Positions 10,950 to 22,895 of a stretch of DNA of 64,000 nt are shown here, piece after piece (positions within the stretch are counted from its first letter, which is position 1; every line of letters starts with the position of its first letter). The stretch is from Xenoacremonium recifei (taxonomy: Eukaryota; Ascomycota; Sordariomycetes; Hypocreales; Nectriaceae). The position numbers and the translations under genes are program-made. The DNA lies in contig WOFQ01000006.1 in assembly GCA_012184525.1 (NCBI GenBank), positions 310,001 through 374,000 of the forward strand, in the 5' to 3' direction. The notes under the pieces are model-generated. The model saw nothing but the letters and a program-made list of their open reading frames with translations. It had not been told where the DNA came from and did not search any database.

Positions 10950-11562
10950 ATGGCCAGCCCCGCGCAGCGCATCCAGCTGGCCAAGTCGCTCCCAGCGCCG
11001 CTACAGCGCTTCCTCGCGCGCTGGCCGCCCGCCGCCATCGTCCCCGAAAACCACACCCCAACAGTCTTCCAAGAGCTGCGGCCCAACCCATTCGCCTTCC
11101 ACAAGCACCCCGTCACCGGCAAATGGCAAGGCCCGGTGTACTCTGCCCGGCGGCAGGCCGACCTAGTCAAGATGGCGCGCGAGCACGGCGTCGAGGAGCT
11201 GCTGCCGGAGACGCCCAAGAAGAGCGAGACCAAGTTGGCGTTCCGCGTTGAGCACGGCTTGAGGGTCAAGGGTACGGGTGTGGGACAGAAGGTTAAGGGA
11301 CATATCCATGAGAGGCATATGATTGCCAAGTACGTGCTCCTGTGGAGGATGTTGAGCAGAGTTGATGCTAACGCTGGTTGTGTAGGATGGAGCAGCGGAG
11401 AAAGGCCATGTTGGAGATGCCCAAGCTCATCAAGGCTTGGAAGCGGGTACGTACAATTCAGTGTCATTTTCGAAGCTCAAGAAATGCAGAGCGAGGCAAG
11501 GGATTGTTATACTGACTTTCTCATAGGTGGGCAAGCACAACTGGACCAAGTTCCCGAAATAA
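10950..11562 (+). CDS. mrpl25: Mitochondrial large-subunit ribosomal protein mL59 (MrpL25)
   Basis: This is a fungal-type component of the mitochondrial 54S large ribosomal subunit. Three exons (10950-11329, 11386-11446, 11527-11562) give 158 residues. Recognisable features are the N-terminal block ending RFLARWPPAAIVPENHTPT, the HKHPVTGKWQGPVYSARRQ motif seen in yeast MrpL25, a GVEELLPETP segment, and a basic C-terminus (KLIKAWKRVGKHNWTKFPK). The short final exon is fixed by the stop codon directly after FPK and by the in-frame junction. There is no obvious cleavable presequence, as in yeast. The gene is divergent from prp28. Confidence 0.9.
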
Positions 11563-12000
11563 ATGGTTCGATGAGAGATGGACGGGCTGCGTTGACGCGC
11601 GTGTACATATACGCTGTATCACTACTATGTACTACAAGAATAAATATTTCACAAAATTCTTTACAATGTTATGGAGTCTTGCTGGTGCACCGAGAAGCTA
11701 CCTAATGTATTACGGAAGATTGTATTCAGCATGATGCCAATATGGCCATCCAGGAACGCACTTCGGGCTTTCCCTATATGTTTCTGCTTCTATAAGCTCC
11801 CATTGTATAGTTCTCTTCCTAATTTCATACTACCAGCCTCGATTGATCAAACTACCATCATCTCAAAGGAGCGAAGTTCACCATCCAATGAGATCACGTG
11901 ATATCGAACACACTTCAACAACTCCATATTTTCACATCTCAACCCTCATATCCACCCTCACTTACACCATATCTCACCACTCCTTTCCTCTCTCTTCCCC
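11563..12000. other. Intergenic spacer with Dph4 promoter
   Basis: This spacer holds the 3' UTR of the mitoribosomal gene and the promoter of the J-protein gene. It contains a CACGTG-like ATCACGTGATA palindrome near 11894-11904, a possible bHLH site. A pyrimidine-rich run lies just before the ATG at 12001. No coding sequence is supported. Confidence 0.5.
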
Positions 12001-12549
12001 ATGGCCTCCTCCCCAACCCACTACGACGTCCTCAACCTCACCCCCGCCCTCCTGGACACCCTCCCCGACCCCCTCCCCCTCATCAAGCGCGCCTACCACC
12101 GCGCCCTCCTCCACAACCACCCCGACAAAGCCACCTCCCCCTCCCCCTTCACCGTCGACCAGATCACCGCCGCCCTCACCACTCTCTCCAGCCCCTCCTC
12201 GCGCGCCTCCTACGACGCCGCCCTGCGCGTCTCGCGTCCCGCCACCGCAGCTCGCGACCAGGCGACGTTTCAGACGGGCGTTGAGAACGTCGACCTTGAC
12301 GACCTGGCTTACGACGAGCAGGCCGCGTGTTGGTACCGCCCGTGTCGCTGTGGCAATGAGCGCGGCTATTTATTCCGCGAGGAGGACTTGGAGGAGGTTG
12401 GGGATGAGGGCGAGCTGATCGTGGGGTGTCTGGACTGCAGTCTGTGGCTACGGGTGCACTTTGCGGTAATGGAGGACGATGAAGAGGATGGGGATGGAAA
12501 TAAGAAGCCGTCGATAATAGAAAAATCAACCAATAAAGACGCAAGTTAA
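12001..12549 (+). CDS. dph4: Dph4 J-domain/CSL zinc-finger protein (diphthamide synthesis)
   Basis: This is a single exon of 182 residues. It has an N-terminal J domain with the invariant HPD tripeptide (HNHPDKA) and a C-terminal CSL-type zinc finger built from CRCG and CLDCSLW, about 60 residues after the J domain. This two-domain layout is diagnostic of Dph4/DNAJC24. That protein supports the Dph1-Dph2/Dph3 step, which adds the 3-amino-3-carboxypropyl group to a histidine of elongation factor 2. The protein ends in an acidic tail. The codons in the J domain are extremely C-rich. Identification is strong; no intron is needed. Confidence 0.92.
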   Translation: MASSPTHYDVLNLTPALLDTLPDPLPLIKRAYHRALLHNHPDKATSPSPFTVDQITAALTTLSSPSSRASYDAALRVSRPATAARDQATFQTGVENVDLDDLAYDEQAACWYRPCRCGNERGYLFREEDLEEVGDEGELIVGCLDCSLWLRVHFAVMEDDEEDGDGNKKPSIIEKSTNKDAS

Positions 12550-12975
12550 CCACTACGCTACACTCCCCTCTCATCTTCACTTCACGTGTTGTTCAATCAT
12601 GTGGCCCAAAAAAAAATCTGCTCGTGGAGAGTGAGTTCAAAATTCCACCAATATGAACCTTTTATTTTGGTGTATTGAAAGCAATTTTAGTAATTTTTAT
12701 TTGTCCAGACGGTCACGCATCAAGAGTCTAAAAGCAGAGCCTCCAGAAATGGTCTCCTTTCGGGCCTCACTTGGCAGTCCGTTGGGGGATCAAATCAATC
12801 AAGGGGGAGGGAGGGGGTTTGGGTTTTAAGAAAAAAGTCAGCACCTCCAGTGGTAGTTTACGCGCGTGTACCTAAACGATGCCGAAGCTCATGATCAAAA
12901 ACGAGGTCTTCCGTCCACTCCGTAGACACCAGCCCGCCCGATACCGTTGCATAGAGCCACACTATATCATCCATT
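12550..12975. other. Convergent intergenic spacer
   Basis: This is the shared 3' flank of dph4 (+) and the 14-3-3 gene (-). It holds an AT-rich part (12640-12710) and a purine-rich GGGGGAGGGAGGGGG-like run at about 12805-12820. No coding potential is seen. Confidence 0.55.
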
Positions 12976-14045
12976 TTACTCGGCCTTGGGCTCCTCGGCA
13001 GCGGGGGCCTCAGCCGGGGCGGCAGCAGCGCCGGCCTCCTCCTTGGGAGCCTCAGCCTGACCAGCAGCGGAGGTCTCAGCCTCCGAAGAAGTCCAGAGAG
13101 TCTACAACGAGTCAGTTATACGAAATTCTCCAAAATCAATCAAGAGGACCTACAAGGTTGTCGCGGAGGAGCTGCATAATCAGCGTAGAGTCCTTGTAGC
13201 TCTCCTCGCTAAGAGTGTCAAGCTCTGAAAACATCGGTCAGAGTGTTTCAATGCGCATATTCACGTCCAACATACCGGCAATAGCGTCATCAAAAGCCTG
13301 CTTGGCAAGGTGGCAGGCCTGATCGGGGGCGTTCAAGATCTCGTAGTAGAAGACAGAGAAGTTGAGGGCAAGACCCAATCGGATGGGGTGGGTAGGAGGA
13401 AGCTCAGTCTGAGCAACCTCGGTAGCCGCCTTGTAAGCATCGAGGGACTTGTCGGCAGAGTCCTTGCGACGGTCGCCAACAGCGAACTCGGCGAGGTAGC
13501 GGTGGTAGTCACCCTTCCTGCAATAGACAGTCAGTTCCAGCGCTCAGAGTCAAGTTACGTCAGGGAATGCAATGCGCACATCTTGTGGTAGAAGACCTTG
13601 GACTCGCCGGACTTGGCAGAGGGAATCAGGTGCGCGTCAAGGACCTCGAGGATGTCGTCGCAGATCTTAGCAAGCTCGGCCTCAATCTTCTGTCGGTACT
13701 CCTTGATAAGGGTGACCTGCGAAGAGTTGCCCTTGGACTCCTCCTTCTGCTCGATGGAAGTGACAATTCTCCACGAGGCACGTCGAGCGCCGATGACGTT
13801 CTTGTAGGCGACGGAGAGAAGGTTTCGCTCCTCGACGGTGAGGTCGCGGTCTTCGGAGGCGACAATCTTCATGTTGTCGACCATCTCTGCAGAGCGGGGG
13901 AGAGGCCAGGTCAGCGCGCGCGTCCACGCGGGGAAGCGAGAGGAGGCTAGAAGGGCGGTCTCGCGGGATCAATCATGGACTTACCCTCATAGCGCTCAGC
14001 CTGCTCGGCAAGCTTCGCGAGGTAGACAGCGTCTTCGTGGCCCAT
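12976..14045 (-). CDS. 14-3-3 protein (Bmh1-like)
   Basis: This is a dimeric phosphoserine/phosphothreonine-binding adaptor that acts in signalling, cell cycle and metabolism. Five exons (14045-13985, 13886-13580, 13517-13276, 13224-13154, 13101-12976) give 268 residues. Family signatures are clear: an N-terminal helix [40 protein letters not shown] (the first 14-3-3 signature), [15 protein letters not shown], and a second signature containing [17 protein letters not shown]. The C-terminal tail is rich in Ala, Glu and Pro, as in other fungal 14-3-3 proteins. All four intron junctions keep frame and the coding total is a multiple of three. Confidence 0.96.
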
Positions 14046-17000
14046 TTTGACGGAGTTTGTGTTGTGGTGGTTATCTAGAGAGTTGAAGGAGGTTGAGTTA
14101 GCAGGGAAGGCAAGGCGGGCCAAGTTTTCGGGCAGGAGTTGACGGCGGTCGATGAATGGGCGGGCGCAAGGCGGAAAAGGGGGGGTGTGGAGGGAGGGGG
14201 GGTGCGCGATGGGGGCTTTGGGATGCTCAGCAATGCTATCGGGGCTCGCTGGAGGGGACAGGGCTGGGCTGGGCTGGGCTGGCTGGGCTTGACTAGCAGC
14301 AGCCGCGAGAAACACAGGAGCGTTGGCCAGTGAAAGGGGGCGAGGCGAGGCGAGGCAGCGGCCTGAGGTGCAAAAAAGGATGCTGGCTGAAGCCGCAGCA
14401 ACTGCCAATGCGCCCCAGTCACCACCATTTACACTGCGCGTGTTTGTGTGTGCTATTGGTGTGCGAACTGTGCGGGCGGCACCGCAGCGACGACAACGAC
14501 TCGGTGAGGCTCCCCGCTCGCAATCGCCCGTCCGTGGCGGGGAGGGGAGAGGAGGGGAGCTTTTGGGGGCGTCGAGGCGGCGGCGGTGGGCAATCGCGAC
14601 AGGTAAAGCCGGCGACAACGGCCAATGCGGGCGAGGCAGAGGCAGCTCTCGAGTCGAAGCACGAAAACGCGTCGATTGCGGCGTTGCGGTCGCGGCAGCG
14701 CATCCCAACCATCGTCCATCGAGGCGGTCGCGGAGGGCTGGCTGGCTGTCTCCCTTTTTTGCTGAGGAGGGGGTCCAGCGAGGACCCAGGCAATGACGAC
14801 AGAGGGGGGGGGTGTTTTCGAGAGTGAAGAGACAACACAGCACAGCGAGAACGTACCAGGAGAAAAGAAGGAAACGGCGGGCGGGCAAGAAACGAAACAG
14901 AGAGTTCGTAGCGGTCGTAAACTAGAATGCGACGAGGCGTCTCAGTAAGTCGTCGCGGCGCGAGAGGGGAGGGATTGGATGGCGCACAGTTACGGGTGGT
15001 TTCTTGACGGAGGTTGTTGGGACAGGACAAGTTTGAGGTGCGGTGGTGAGTGGGCGATGGAAAACAGAAAAGGAACTGGGAACCTTAGGCCACCACCCAC
15101 TGACGGCCAGGACCTGACTGAGCTTTTAGGCTCTGTGACTGCGAGGCAGGGCGGCAGATGATGCAGCGGAGCCCTGCAGAGGCCTGCACTGGAATCCCAC
15201 CAGCGCCCCGGCGGCGGCGGCTCACGTGCGCTGCCAGGTTGCGTAGCGGTACCGACGCTGCAGTGCGTCACTGCGACGCCGCGCCAGTGCACAGCCTCAG
15301 CGACTTGCGCGGTACTTGTCAGATTCTAGGGCACCTCACCGAAATACAGGCGGTTCCAGCGATCCTCCCCCTCCCCGCCCGGGCCCTGCCCAAGCTGCCG
15401 GCCCATGTGCTGAGCCGCCAACGCTTTCGTTGGTGTCATCCCTGGAGGTTAATGCGTAATGTTTCAACGCTCAATGCGACCTCCCATCGTCAATAGATTG
15501 CTGTGCAGCAAGATCTCCCCATGAAGACACTCCACTTGCAAATGGAAGCGTGGCCAGAAAAAGAGAGACATGGCAAAGAAATACAGATCCAACCTAGGGT
15601 GAGGTGGTGGATTGTGGGACATCGAAGTGAGGTGGGAACCGGAGGGAAGGACAAAGAAAGGCGCCTTCCAAGTTCTCGCAGCAACAAGCAGCAGCAAAAG
15701 CAAGTCTCACTCCAGACCAACATCACTATCCCATCCTCGTCACTATCGCACTTCATTGGCAATGGCATTCTTAACCCTTGTCCCTTTGCAATATTGTCCT
15801 CAGCCGGCCTCCGCTGAATCGCCAATCTAGAGGCTGGCCAGTGAGCGCCCATAATCTCGCTGTTTCACACGGCCGTCTCTTCATCTCCCTCCCTCAGACT
15901 CCAGACCAGCCAGACCCAGGCCAGGCGCAAATCCTGGTTGGTCATCTGCCCTGCCCTGCCCTGTCCTGTCCTGGCTTTTCGTTTCCCATCTCCTCTTGTT
16001 CAAGCAATGCTTCGATCCCACGCCAGTGACAATGCTAGAGTTTGCCACGGGGCGCGGACTAACGAGCACCACGCGCGCCGAAACCCAAAAGTCACACACA
16101 CAACCGCATTGTCATCGGAGACCTAACGGCGCCAGCGGACAGAGGGGAAGTTCCTCGAAGAATGCTTCAGTGAGGGACGCCCTGCTAGAGTTGGCGCCGT
16201 CGCTTGTCGATCTGCCTGCTGGGACACATCGACGTCAGAGCACATGACTCTGCGATGGCCCTGTACAACCACATTCACTCATCTTCGCTTGGAGGTGGCT
16301 TTTATTTGTGAAGTTTGGGTTCATGGCATCTCAAGTCTAATATGCTCTAGATGCCTTGTCAATCACAAGTCGTTCTCATGGTGTGTTGCAGTGGCAGACC
16401 TCTGTGCAACCCCCAACGTCGCCTCACGACGCCTCTCTGCTGACAAGGCTCTCGTGATGATCATCTGCAATGAAAGCTTCCAACACATCCAACGGCCCCG
16501 TGGGCATCTGCATCTGCACCTCGTGATGCCAGCAAGTCACTCCATGCATGCTGCACATCCTCTATCAACGTCGCCATCGATCCCCAATTCACGCCACCCA
16601 GCCAGGCTAGCTTGAGCTTCCTCCAGACAGCTCTAGGTAGCGAGTACCTCCTCCAGCCCTCTGCGTCAAAGACCCGACGATACTGTAGATATCAACATCA
16701 TCAACCACATCAAGATGGCTCGTGCTTGGCAAGAAACACTGCTCTGCAAGGTCCCCCAGAAAAAAATATCCGTTTATCCTTGTCCCTTGCCCGTTCAAAG
16801 CTCTCTTCTCGTAGGCCGCCCAGAGCCTTTCAGATCCGAGTTCCCACGCGGAGCCGACCGGGTTATTACCGCTCCGCCCTAGGTCCGGGATGCAGGTATA
16901 CCTGGAGACTCGCGCGGTCAGCAGCAGAAATGCAAGTACATCACTATCACCGGGCCCGTCGCTCAGTCAGATCATCGCTCCAATTGCCTCCCGCCGTCAC

Positions 17001-17152
17001 CTAAACTCGGCTTTTCAACACCACTGCTGGATCGCCCTGCCTTCCCTCACCCACACACACCTCCAACGTCATCGCCTTAACACCGCACCGACACCCCAAT
17101 CACCAATTCCTCTTCCGCTTCTGCCTCTCTCTTCCTCCTCCAATCCCCCAAC
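14046..17152. other. Large gene-free interval between divergent 14-3-3 and ATPase-inhibitor genes
   Basis: About 3.1 kb has no protein I can support. The part next to the 14-3-3 gene (14050-15300) is very GC-rich and G-rich on the plus strand, with a GGGCT pentamer run at about 14258-14285, so open frames appear by chance on both strands. A CCTGC/CCTGT pentamer run lies at about 15948-15973. The remainder is ordinary promoter-like sequence. A long 5' UTR, a 5' UTR intron of the 14-3-3 gene, or a noncoding RNA could lie here, but none can be shown from sequence. Confidence 0.5.
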
Positions 17153-17570
17153 ATGCTCCGAACCACCTTCCGCCAGACGGCCTCTCTCCGTCCCCTCCGA
17201 TGCTTCTCCACCACCGCCCGCACCATGGCTGAGGGCGACACTGGAGCTCCCCCCAAGATGGGCGGCCAAGGGTGAGCATTCAGTATCTGGCGCAATGCCT
17301 ATCCCCCCCCTGCTGACTTTGTGTCTTCTGTAGCGATGCCTTCCAGCGACGAGAGAAGGCTGCCGAGGACTACGCCATCCGCCAGCGCGAGAAGGAGAAG
17401 CTCCTCGAGCTCAAGAAGAAGCTCGCCGAGCAGAAGGAGCACCTCGACCGTCTCTCCAAGCACATGTACGCCCTCCTCCAGCCCAATTGGCCCTTTCAGT
17501 GCCGTTATCTGACTTGTTTGTGTCCTCCAGCGACGAGATCACCCGGGAGCAGGGCGGCGAGCAGAACTAA
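17153..17570 (+). CDS. inh1: Mitochondrial F1F0-ATPase inhibitor protein (IF1/Inh1)
   Basis: This small matrix protein binds F1-ATPase at low pH and blocks ATP hydrolysis. Three exons (17153-17271, 17334-17465, 17531-17570) give 96 residues. The N-terminal presequence (MLRTTFRQTASLRPLRCFST) is typical of mitochondrial import. The inhibitory region begins with the Gly-rich MGGQGDAFQRREKAAEDYA block and continues as a long Lys/Glu coiled coil, ending DEITREQGGEQN. The second exon ends on the phase-2 donor at 17466 and the last exon is only 40 nt. Length and layout match fungal IF1 proteins. Confidence 0.93.
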
Positions 17571-18033
17571 GCACCCTTGTATCGCGATTTTTTTCTGGTT
17601 GGCGGGTAGTTCGGCCAGCGGCCTGACGGGACATGCTTTTGCTTGCTTTGCGCGAGATTTGCCCGACACCTCGACGAAAACAGAGACCACCACAACATTG
17701 ACATCAACAAATAGCCAGGCCCATGACAGGGAGGGGGATCCGGACAGTTTGTTCCCGAGCTCGTCTTTTCCGCAGTCTAAGCTAGGTAGTGTACAAGAAC
17801 ATTCAATACCAAAATGTATCGCACCTCGAGTGCTCAACTCCCAGCTGCTCGATGCAACCTGTCAACAAGCTGCAACTTTCATGTACGCAGTTCTTCACAG
17901 TAATCGTTTCCTACAGCCGCCCCGGACACTATCGAAATCTTGATTGCATCTACCAACCGTAAATCCCTAATGCCTGCCTGAACTCCAGAATCAAACAAAG
18001 CAACCCCTCGTTGCCACTCGCTCAGTCTCCTCT
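17571..18033. other. Convergent intergenic spacer
   Basis: This is the 3' flank of the ATPase inhibitor gene (+) and of the nucleoporin gene (-). No coding sequence is supported. Confidence 0.55.
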
Positions 18034-20188
18034 TCATCGGCGACCCATGTACGACCGGTAGAAGCTCTCTGCATTATCATTATCGTTGCCACCGTAATGG
18101 CTTGCGAGGTTGTTGCTCGACTTCTGCGCTGCGTGCACCTTAGCTTGGAGGGCCGAGGCATTAACGTCAATCCACTGCAGCTGCGTGAGGTGTCCGTTGA
18201 GAACGCGGACAATCTGGCTCAGCTACATTACAAATGTTAGCAAAAATGACTCGAGTGTGATGTGGAAGATTGAGTGTATGACTTACAGGGTCCTCAGGCT
18301 TAGCACCCTTGCTCAACGTGCCCGAAATGTCATTGATTTCCTTGACCATCTTAGACAGGTCTCGCGACTTCTCGTCCAGTTGCTGGGTCAACTTCTCAGC
18401 CAGCTTGTACGTTCTCTCGCGCTCCTGGTCAGGACCAGCGAGCTGCTCTCCCGGGCCAATCTGCTTGGAGAACATCTCCTGAACCTCGGCCTCGTACCGG
18501 TTAAGCCAAGCCTCGAGTTCCTCCTGTTGGCTTTCGACAGCCGAGAGTTGGCGCTCAATCTCGTGGCTAGCTCGCTCAGCCTCAAATGTGTCGAGATAGA
18601 GCTTTTGGATCTTCTCGCCATTCTCGACCAGGCTTCGATCCCACTTCGCAACCGTAGTGGCCTGCTCCTTAAATTCCTTCTGATATTTTGACAGGTCAGA
18701 GGCCCAGCGCGTCACGATATCCTCCATAGTCTTGTTCTTCAGTCGCGCCATCTGAGACGTCGGGCCCGTGGTAGAGGCGCCAAGAGGATTGGTGGTTCCG
18801 TTCTGGGTTGCTGGCTTAGGCGTATCTTTGGAGCAGTCCTTGGGCGCTTCCGCAGGTTTGGTTCCGAACAGCCCACCGGCTGGGGCAGCTGTGGTTGTAG
18901 CTGGTGCAGCGGCGGTTGTTGTCGCAGGCGTCTGGCCCGTGGGAGGAGCGCCAAACAATGAGCTAGCAGGCTTGGGAGTTGACGATTCAGTCGAGGTTTT
19001 GGCTCCAAACAGGCCGCCTGCAGTCGCCGGTGCAGGAGCTGTCGACGCAGCAGTAGTTGTGGCAGTGGTAGGCTTCTGTCCAAAGAGACTACCGGCCGTG
19101 CTCGCGGGTGTCGAGGTTGCGGGAGTCGCTGTCTTTTGTCCAAAAAGACCTCCCGAGGGAGCTGTAGTTGTGGTTGCAGGTGCAGCTGTCGCCGGCGCTG
19201 CTTGAGAAGTAGCGGTAGTACCACCGAGGAGACCACCAGAAGCAGGAGCAGCCGTTGTAGCAGGCTTTTGTCCGAAGAGTCCACCAGGAGTAGAAGTGCC
19301 TGCCTGTGTGTTGCCACCAAAGAGACCTGCCCCAGCTGTTGTCGTGGCAGCAGGCTGTGTAGAGGCAGCAGTGCTAGCAGCAGGCTTTTGTCCAAAGAGT
19401 GAAGCTCCTGTCGTTGCAGGCGCCGTGTTGCCAAAAAGGCCGGCCCCCGCAGGCTTCTTGTTCGAGTCTGCTGGAGGGAGTCCTGCAGGAGTGGTCGATG
19501 CTAGAGAAAAGGCAGGCTTCGCAGGGGTCGTCGCAGTTGTCGCCGCGGGAGCATTCGAGGCAGTCAGCCCACCCGTCTTGTTACCAAACAAGGAGTTGCC
19601 AGTGCTGGCGAAGAGGCCGGCCGCAGGAGCTGCTGAGGTGGCTGCAGGCGTGCTCTGAGCCTGCGATGCATTGTTCTGACCAAAGAGACCAGCGCCAGTT
19701 GCAGGAGCAGCCGTAGTGCCTCCTCCTCCAAACAGACTACCGGGTGCTGGAGCCGCGGTGGTCTTTGCGCCACCGAACAAACCTCCAGAGGCGGGAGTTG
19801 TGGTATTGCCGCCTCCTCCAAACAGACTGCCAGAAGCAGGCGCTGAAGTGGTTGGCGTCGTAGCGTTTCCTCCAAACATTGTGCCAGTAGCTGGTGTTGT
19901 CGAAGTGTTGCCACCAAAAAGGCTTCCGCCAGTCGTAGTCGGGGTTGTCGATGTGTTGGCAGGAGTGTTGCCGAAAAGCGATCCAGCTGGCTTTGCGGTG
20001 TTCGCGCCTCCAAAGAGAGTACCGGTGGTGGTTGCAGGGGTCGTGCCGCTGCTGGTGCCAAAGGAGAACGTAGGCGTTCCGGTCTTGTTGTTGCCGAACA
20101 AGCCACCAGAGGCTGGGGCCGCTGAGGTGTTGTTGTTGTTGTTGTTGGGCGCGGCACCCGATGAACCTGAGTTAAAGGTGAAAGACAT
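18034..20188 (-). CDS. nsp1: FG nucleoporin Nsp1 (Nup62 homologue)
   Basis: This is a central-channel nucleoporin. Two exons (20188-18297 and 18232-18034) give 696 residues. The N-terminal two thirds are low-complexity Ala/Thr/Gly sequence with many LFG repeats of the form GGLFGxxx, GSLFGxxx and GLFGQK, which form the permeability barrier and bind importins. The C-terminal part, from about residue 480, is the conserved Nsp1 coiled coil, opening with ARLKNKTMEDIVTRWASDL. It binds Nup49/Nup57 or Nup82 partners. The short second exon adds the last helix (LSQIVRVLNGHLTQLQWID) and ends YRSYMGRR. The FG region is encoded by CAG/GTTGC-rich repeats that also create long meaningless frames on the opposite strand. 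Confidence 0.94.
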
Positions 20189-20930
20189 GGTGGCTGAAAG
20201 AAATCTGAGCTTCGTTGACGGGTGCGTCAGGCTAGCGATCGCAGCGTCGCAGAAGAAAGCCTCAGCAATCCGGCAGCCGAGGCGCCAATGAGATGACCCA
20301 GTAGCGCAAGTGCCTGTGGCGTCTCGAAGGCGATGGGCGATGGGACGGTGATCGGTGGTTGGCGATGCAGATGCTGGATCTCGCCAGATGGTTGAGGTTG
20401 GGAGCTTTTTTTGATGTTGCTACGAGCTCCACGCGCTACTGGCAGGTACAGGCTTCAGGCGCGACTACCCTGCCCAGGTGAGGTGGCACTGGCTGGGGTA
20501 CGTACCAGGCGCCTGTTCCAGCGAGGTGCAGCGGAACCTGGAATGAGCCGCGCCGCTGCAGCCCGCCCCACGTGATGAAGCTCCCTCTTACCTGCAGTGC
20601 TGGAACTGAAGATGCCAGCTTCCAAAGTCCAGCAAACGTTGTATTATATGCATTCTCGAGGCCGCACCCTCTCTCCAGCCATCCTTCCCGCATCTCTGTC
20701 GAATCGTCCGATCATCGCATGTCGCCCATTTCCTTGCCTCGGCTGGGAAGTCGTTCAATAGACACCACATTCGCCGTTTAACGACGACAGCCTTGCTTGG
20801 ATCCCTGAGCCTGAAGCTCCCTCCGCTCCTGCTAGCCCCACGCTCGTCGATCAAATATCACATGCTCCTATTCCGACGACATCGACCATCGCAACACTTT
20901 TAGACGGAAAATCACATCATATCCGTCGCG
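20189..20930. other. Divergent promoter region
   Basis: This spacer lies between nsp1 (-) and the DUF5102-like gene (+). GC-rich sequence at about 20430-20580 includes several CAGG/CCTG words (for example GGTACGTACC at 20497-20506). No coding sequence is supported. Confidence 0.5.
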
Positions 20931-22525
20931 ATGACTGACCATGAGGGTCTTGAACCGCCCAAGAGCCCGAGGCTGGCTGATCCCGGAGCTCATCAGCTCG
21001 GTACGGCAGTTCCCCTGACGTCGTGACGTCCAGCCAGCTAACAACTTCTCTGCCAGTCGACTCTTCAGACTCTGAGGACCAGTTCACAGACGCCCAGTCC
21101 GCTCCGATGAGCCCGCGAGGGGCCAGTTCTCCCATTCCCAAGACTCGTGTTGAGAAGGTCGATGATTCCCCCTCATATGGAGAAGTCCCCGGTACCGAGG
21201 CGTACAAGTTGAGGGAGGAGGATGCTGTGCCTGATGAGATTGCTATTTCTGGGGAGACACCCTCCCACTCTCGAGCATCCAGCACTGTTGGTACGATTCC
21301 CGCAACTCTAGTTGAAGAAGCGCCGGGACAGATTCCTAGGCCACGTTCAACCGACTTCACTGAGAAGCGCAAGGCAGATGCATCCCCTGACCTAGTTCTG
21401 AACTCTGATGGGGAAATCAAGTCGATCCAAGGCGAAGACGTTTCTGGTACGGGAGTAGCAAGATCCTAAAGAGCACGCAGAAGAATTATATTGACCCTTG
21501 AGTTCTCTATTGTAGATGCTCCTTCAAGATCCGTTATAGAACCTCCATCCCCAAATAGAGACTCTACGGACGACGATGCTGATGCCGAAGCCGACGGAGA
21601 AGACGAAGAAGATGATGACGAAGATGAGGATGAAGATGCCGAAGCCGATGACTTCGGTGATGACTTTGATGATTTTGAAGAGGGTGCTGCAGATGACGAC
21701 TTTGATGACTTCGAGGATGGCTTCCAACAAGCCGACACATCAGCAGCAGCCCTCCCTGTACCGCAAGCCTTGCCATTTGTAAGACGAACGTCCTAGATCC
21801 CTTTTTTTTCTACTGCTAATTTCATACAGCCTATACCCGACTTTGATGGACTAGATACCGACAGCATCCTCTCCATAACCGAATCCTACCTCGCTGGCCT
21901 CTTCCCTCCCGAAGAACTCGATCTTCCTACCTACCCACCACTTCCCAAAGACAACTCAATATTTCAAACACCTCGATCAGCTTCTCTCTGGTCACAACTC
22001 GTCGCTCCTCCGCCCCTCGCTCCCCCAGACTGGATTCGCTCCCGCACCCGCCGCCTCTTCCTTGTCTCCCTCGGCGTCCCCGTCGACCTCGATGAGATCC
22101 TCCCGGCCTCCAAGCAGAAGAAGCTCGTTCTACCTTCACTCTCCGTACCCGCCGCCTCTCCCCGCACCTCCAGCGACTCACGCTCCGTCTCGCGCCTACG
22201 CACAGGCGAAGGCAACGCCTCGTCCACCTCCATTGATACCCAGGGCAAGCCCTCGACCTCCAAGCGCCGCCGCGGCCCGCCTCCGCAACCAACCTTTGAC
22301 CTCGTCGCCGCGCGCCACCTGTGCCTGACCACCGATGAGGCCCTTGACGGCATGACGGATGAGGAGCTCAAGGCTCATATTTCCCGGCTCGAAGTTATGG
22401 AGGGCCAGGCGAAGGAGGCGCTCGAGTACTGGCAAAAGCGCACAGATGAAAAGATAGGGGATAGGGAGGCCTTTGAAGGTGTCATAGAGAACCTAGTCAA
22501 GCACGCCCGGAAAGTCCGGAAATAA
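20931..22525 (+). CDS. Probable Laa2/DUF5102-type AP-1 accessory protein
   Basis: Four exons (20931-21000, 21057-21446, 21516-21778, 21830-22525) give 472 residues. The N-terminal half is disordered, with DSSDSEDQFTDA and many Ser/Pro. A strongly acidic block follows, containing repeated DDFDDFEEG and DDDFDDFEDGF motifs. These resemble the acidic-Phe motifs of aftiphilin-like proteins that bind clathrin-adaptor ear domains. The conserved C-terminal part includes SRTRRLFLVSLGVPVDLDE and a final helix ending VENLVKHARKVRK-like. I read this as the fungal DUF5102 family, whose yeast member Laa2 links Laa1 to the AP-1 adaptor at Golgi and endosomes. That assignment is from memory of the motif layout and is moderately sure; the gene model itself is sound. 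Confidence 0.72.
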
Positions 22526-22895
22526 AAGACACACTTCGCCCTCGGTTTCATGCAAACCACATTTCAAATTGGTTCTAAGCTGCCTCTCGTAACTTTTCCT
22601 CTTGAGATCCTATACGTGACCTCATCATCAATGCGTGTAAAACTACATCTTGCGCAGCATTTCCCCCCCTTCCCCTCAACTCCTATCTCACGAGGACATA
22701 CTAAACATCCCTGGCTATTTTTCCCAGATCGTGACCACGATAACACCAGCCCAGGCCTCGTATCTAGCGCTGGCCGTCTACTCCAAAAGTCCTCGAGGAC
22801 TCTGCCTCCTCGGCGTCCCCCATGGCTTGGATGTGGGCGTGGGGGAGAGGTCGCGCGATCATGGCGCTTGAAGCACCCAACTGTGGACGAGCCGC
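22526..22895. other. Convergent intergenic spacer
   Basis: This is the 3' flank of the DUF5102-like gene (+) and of the eIF2-gamma gene (-). No coding sequence is supported. Confidence 0.55.

Noticed and set aside
14323..15030. Several overlapping frames of 150-200 codons in GC-rich sequence near the 14-3-3 gene
   Set aside because: They overlap each other on both strands and are dominated by Arg, Gly and Pro from a G-rich tract.
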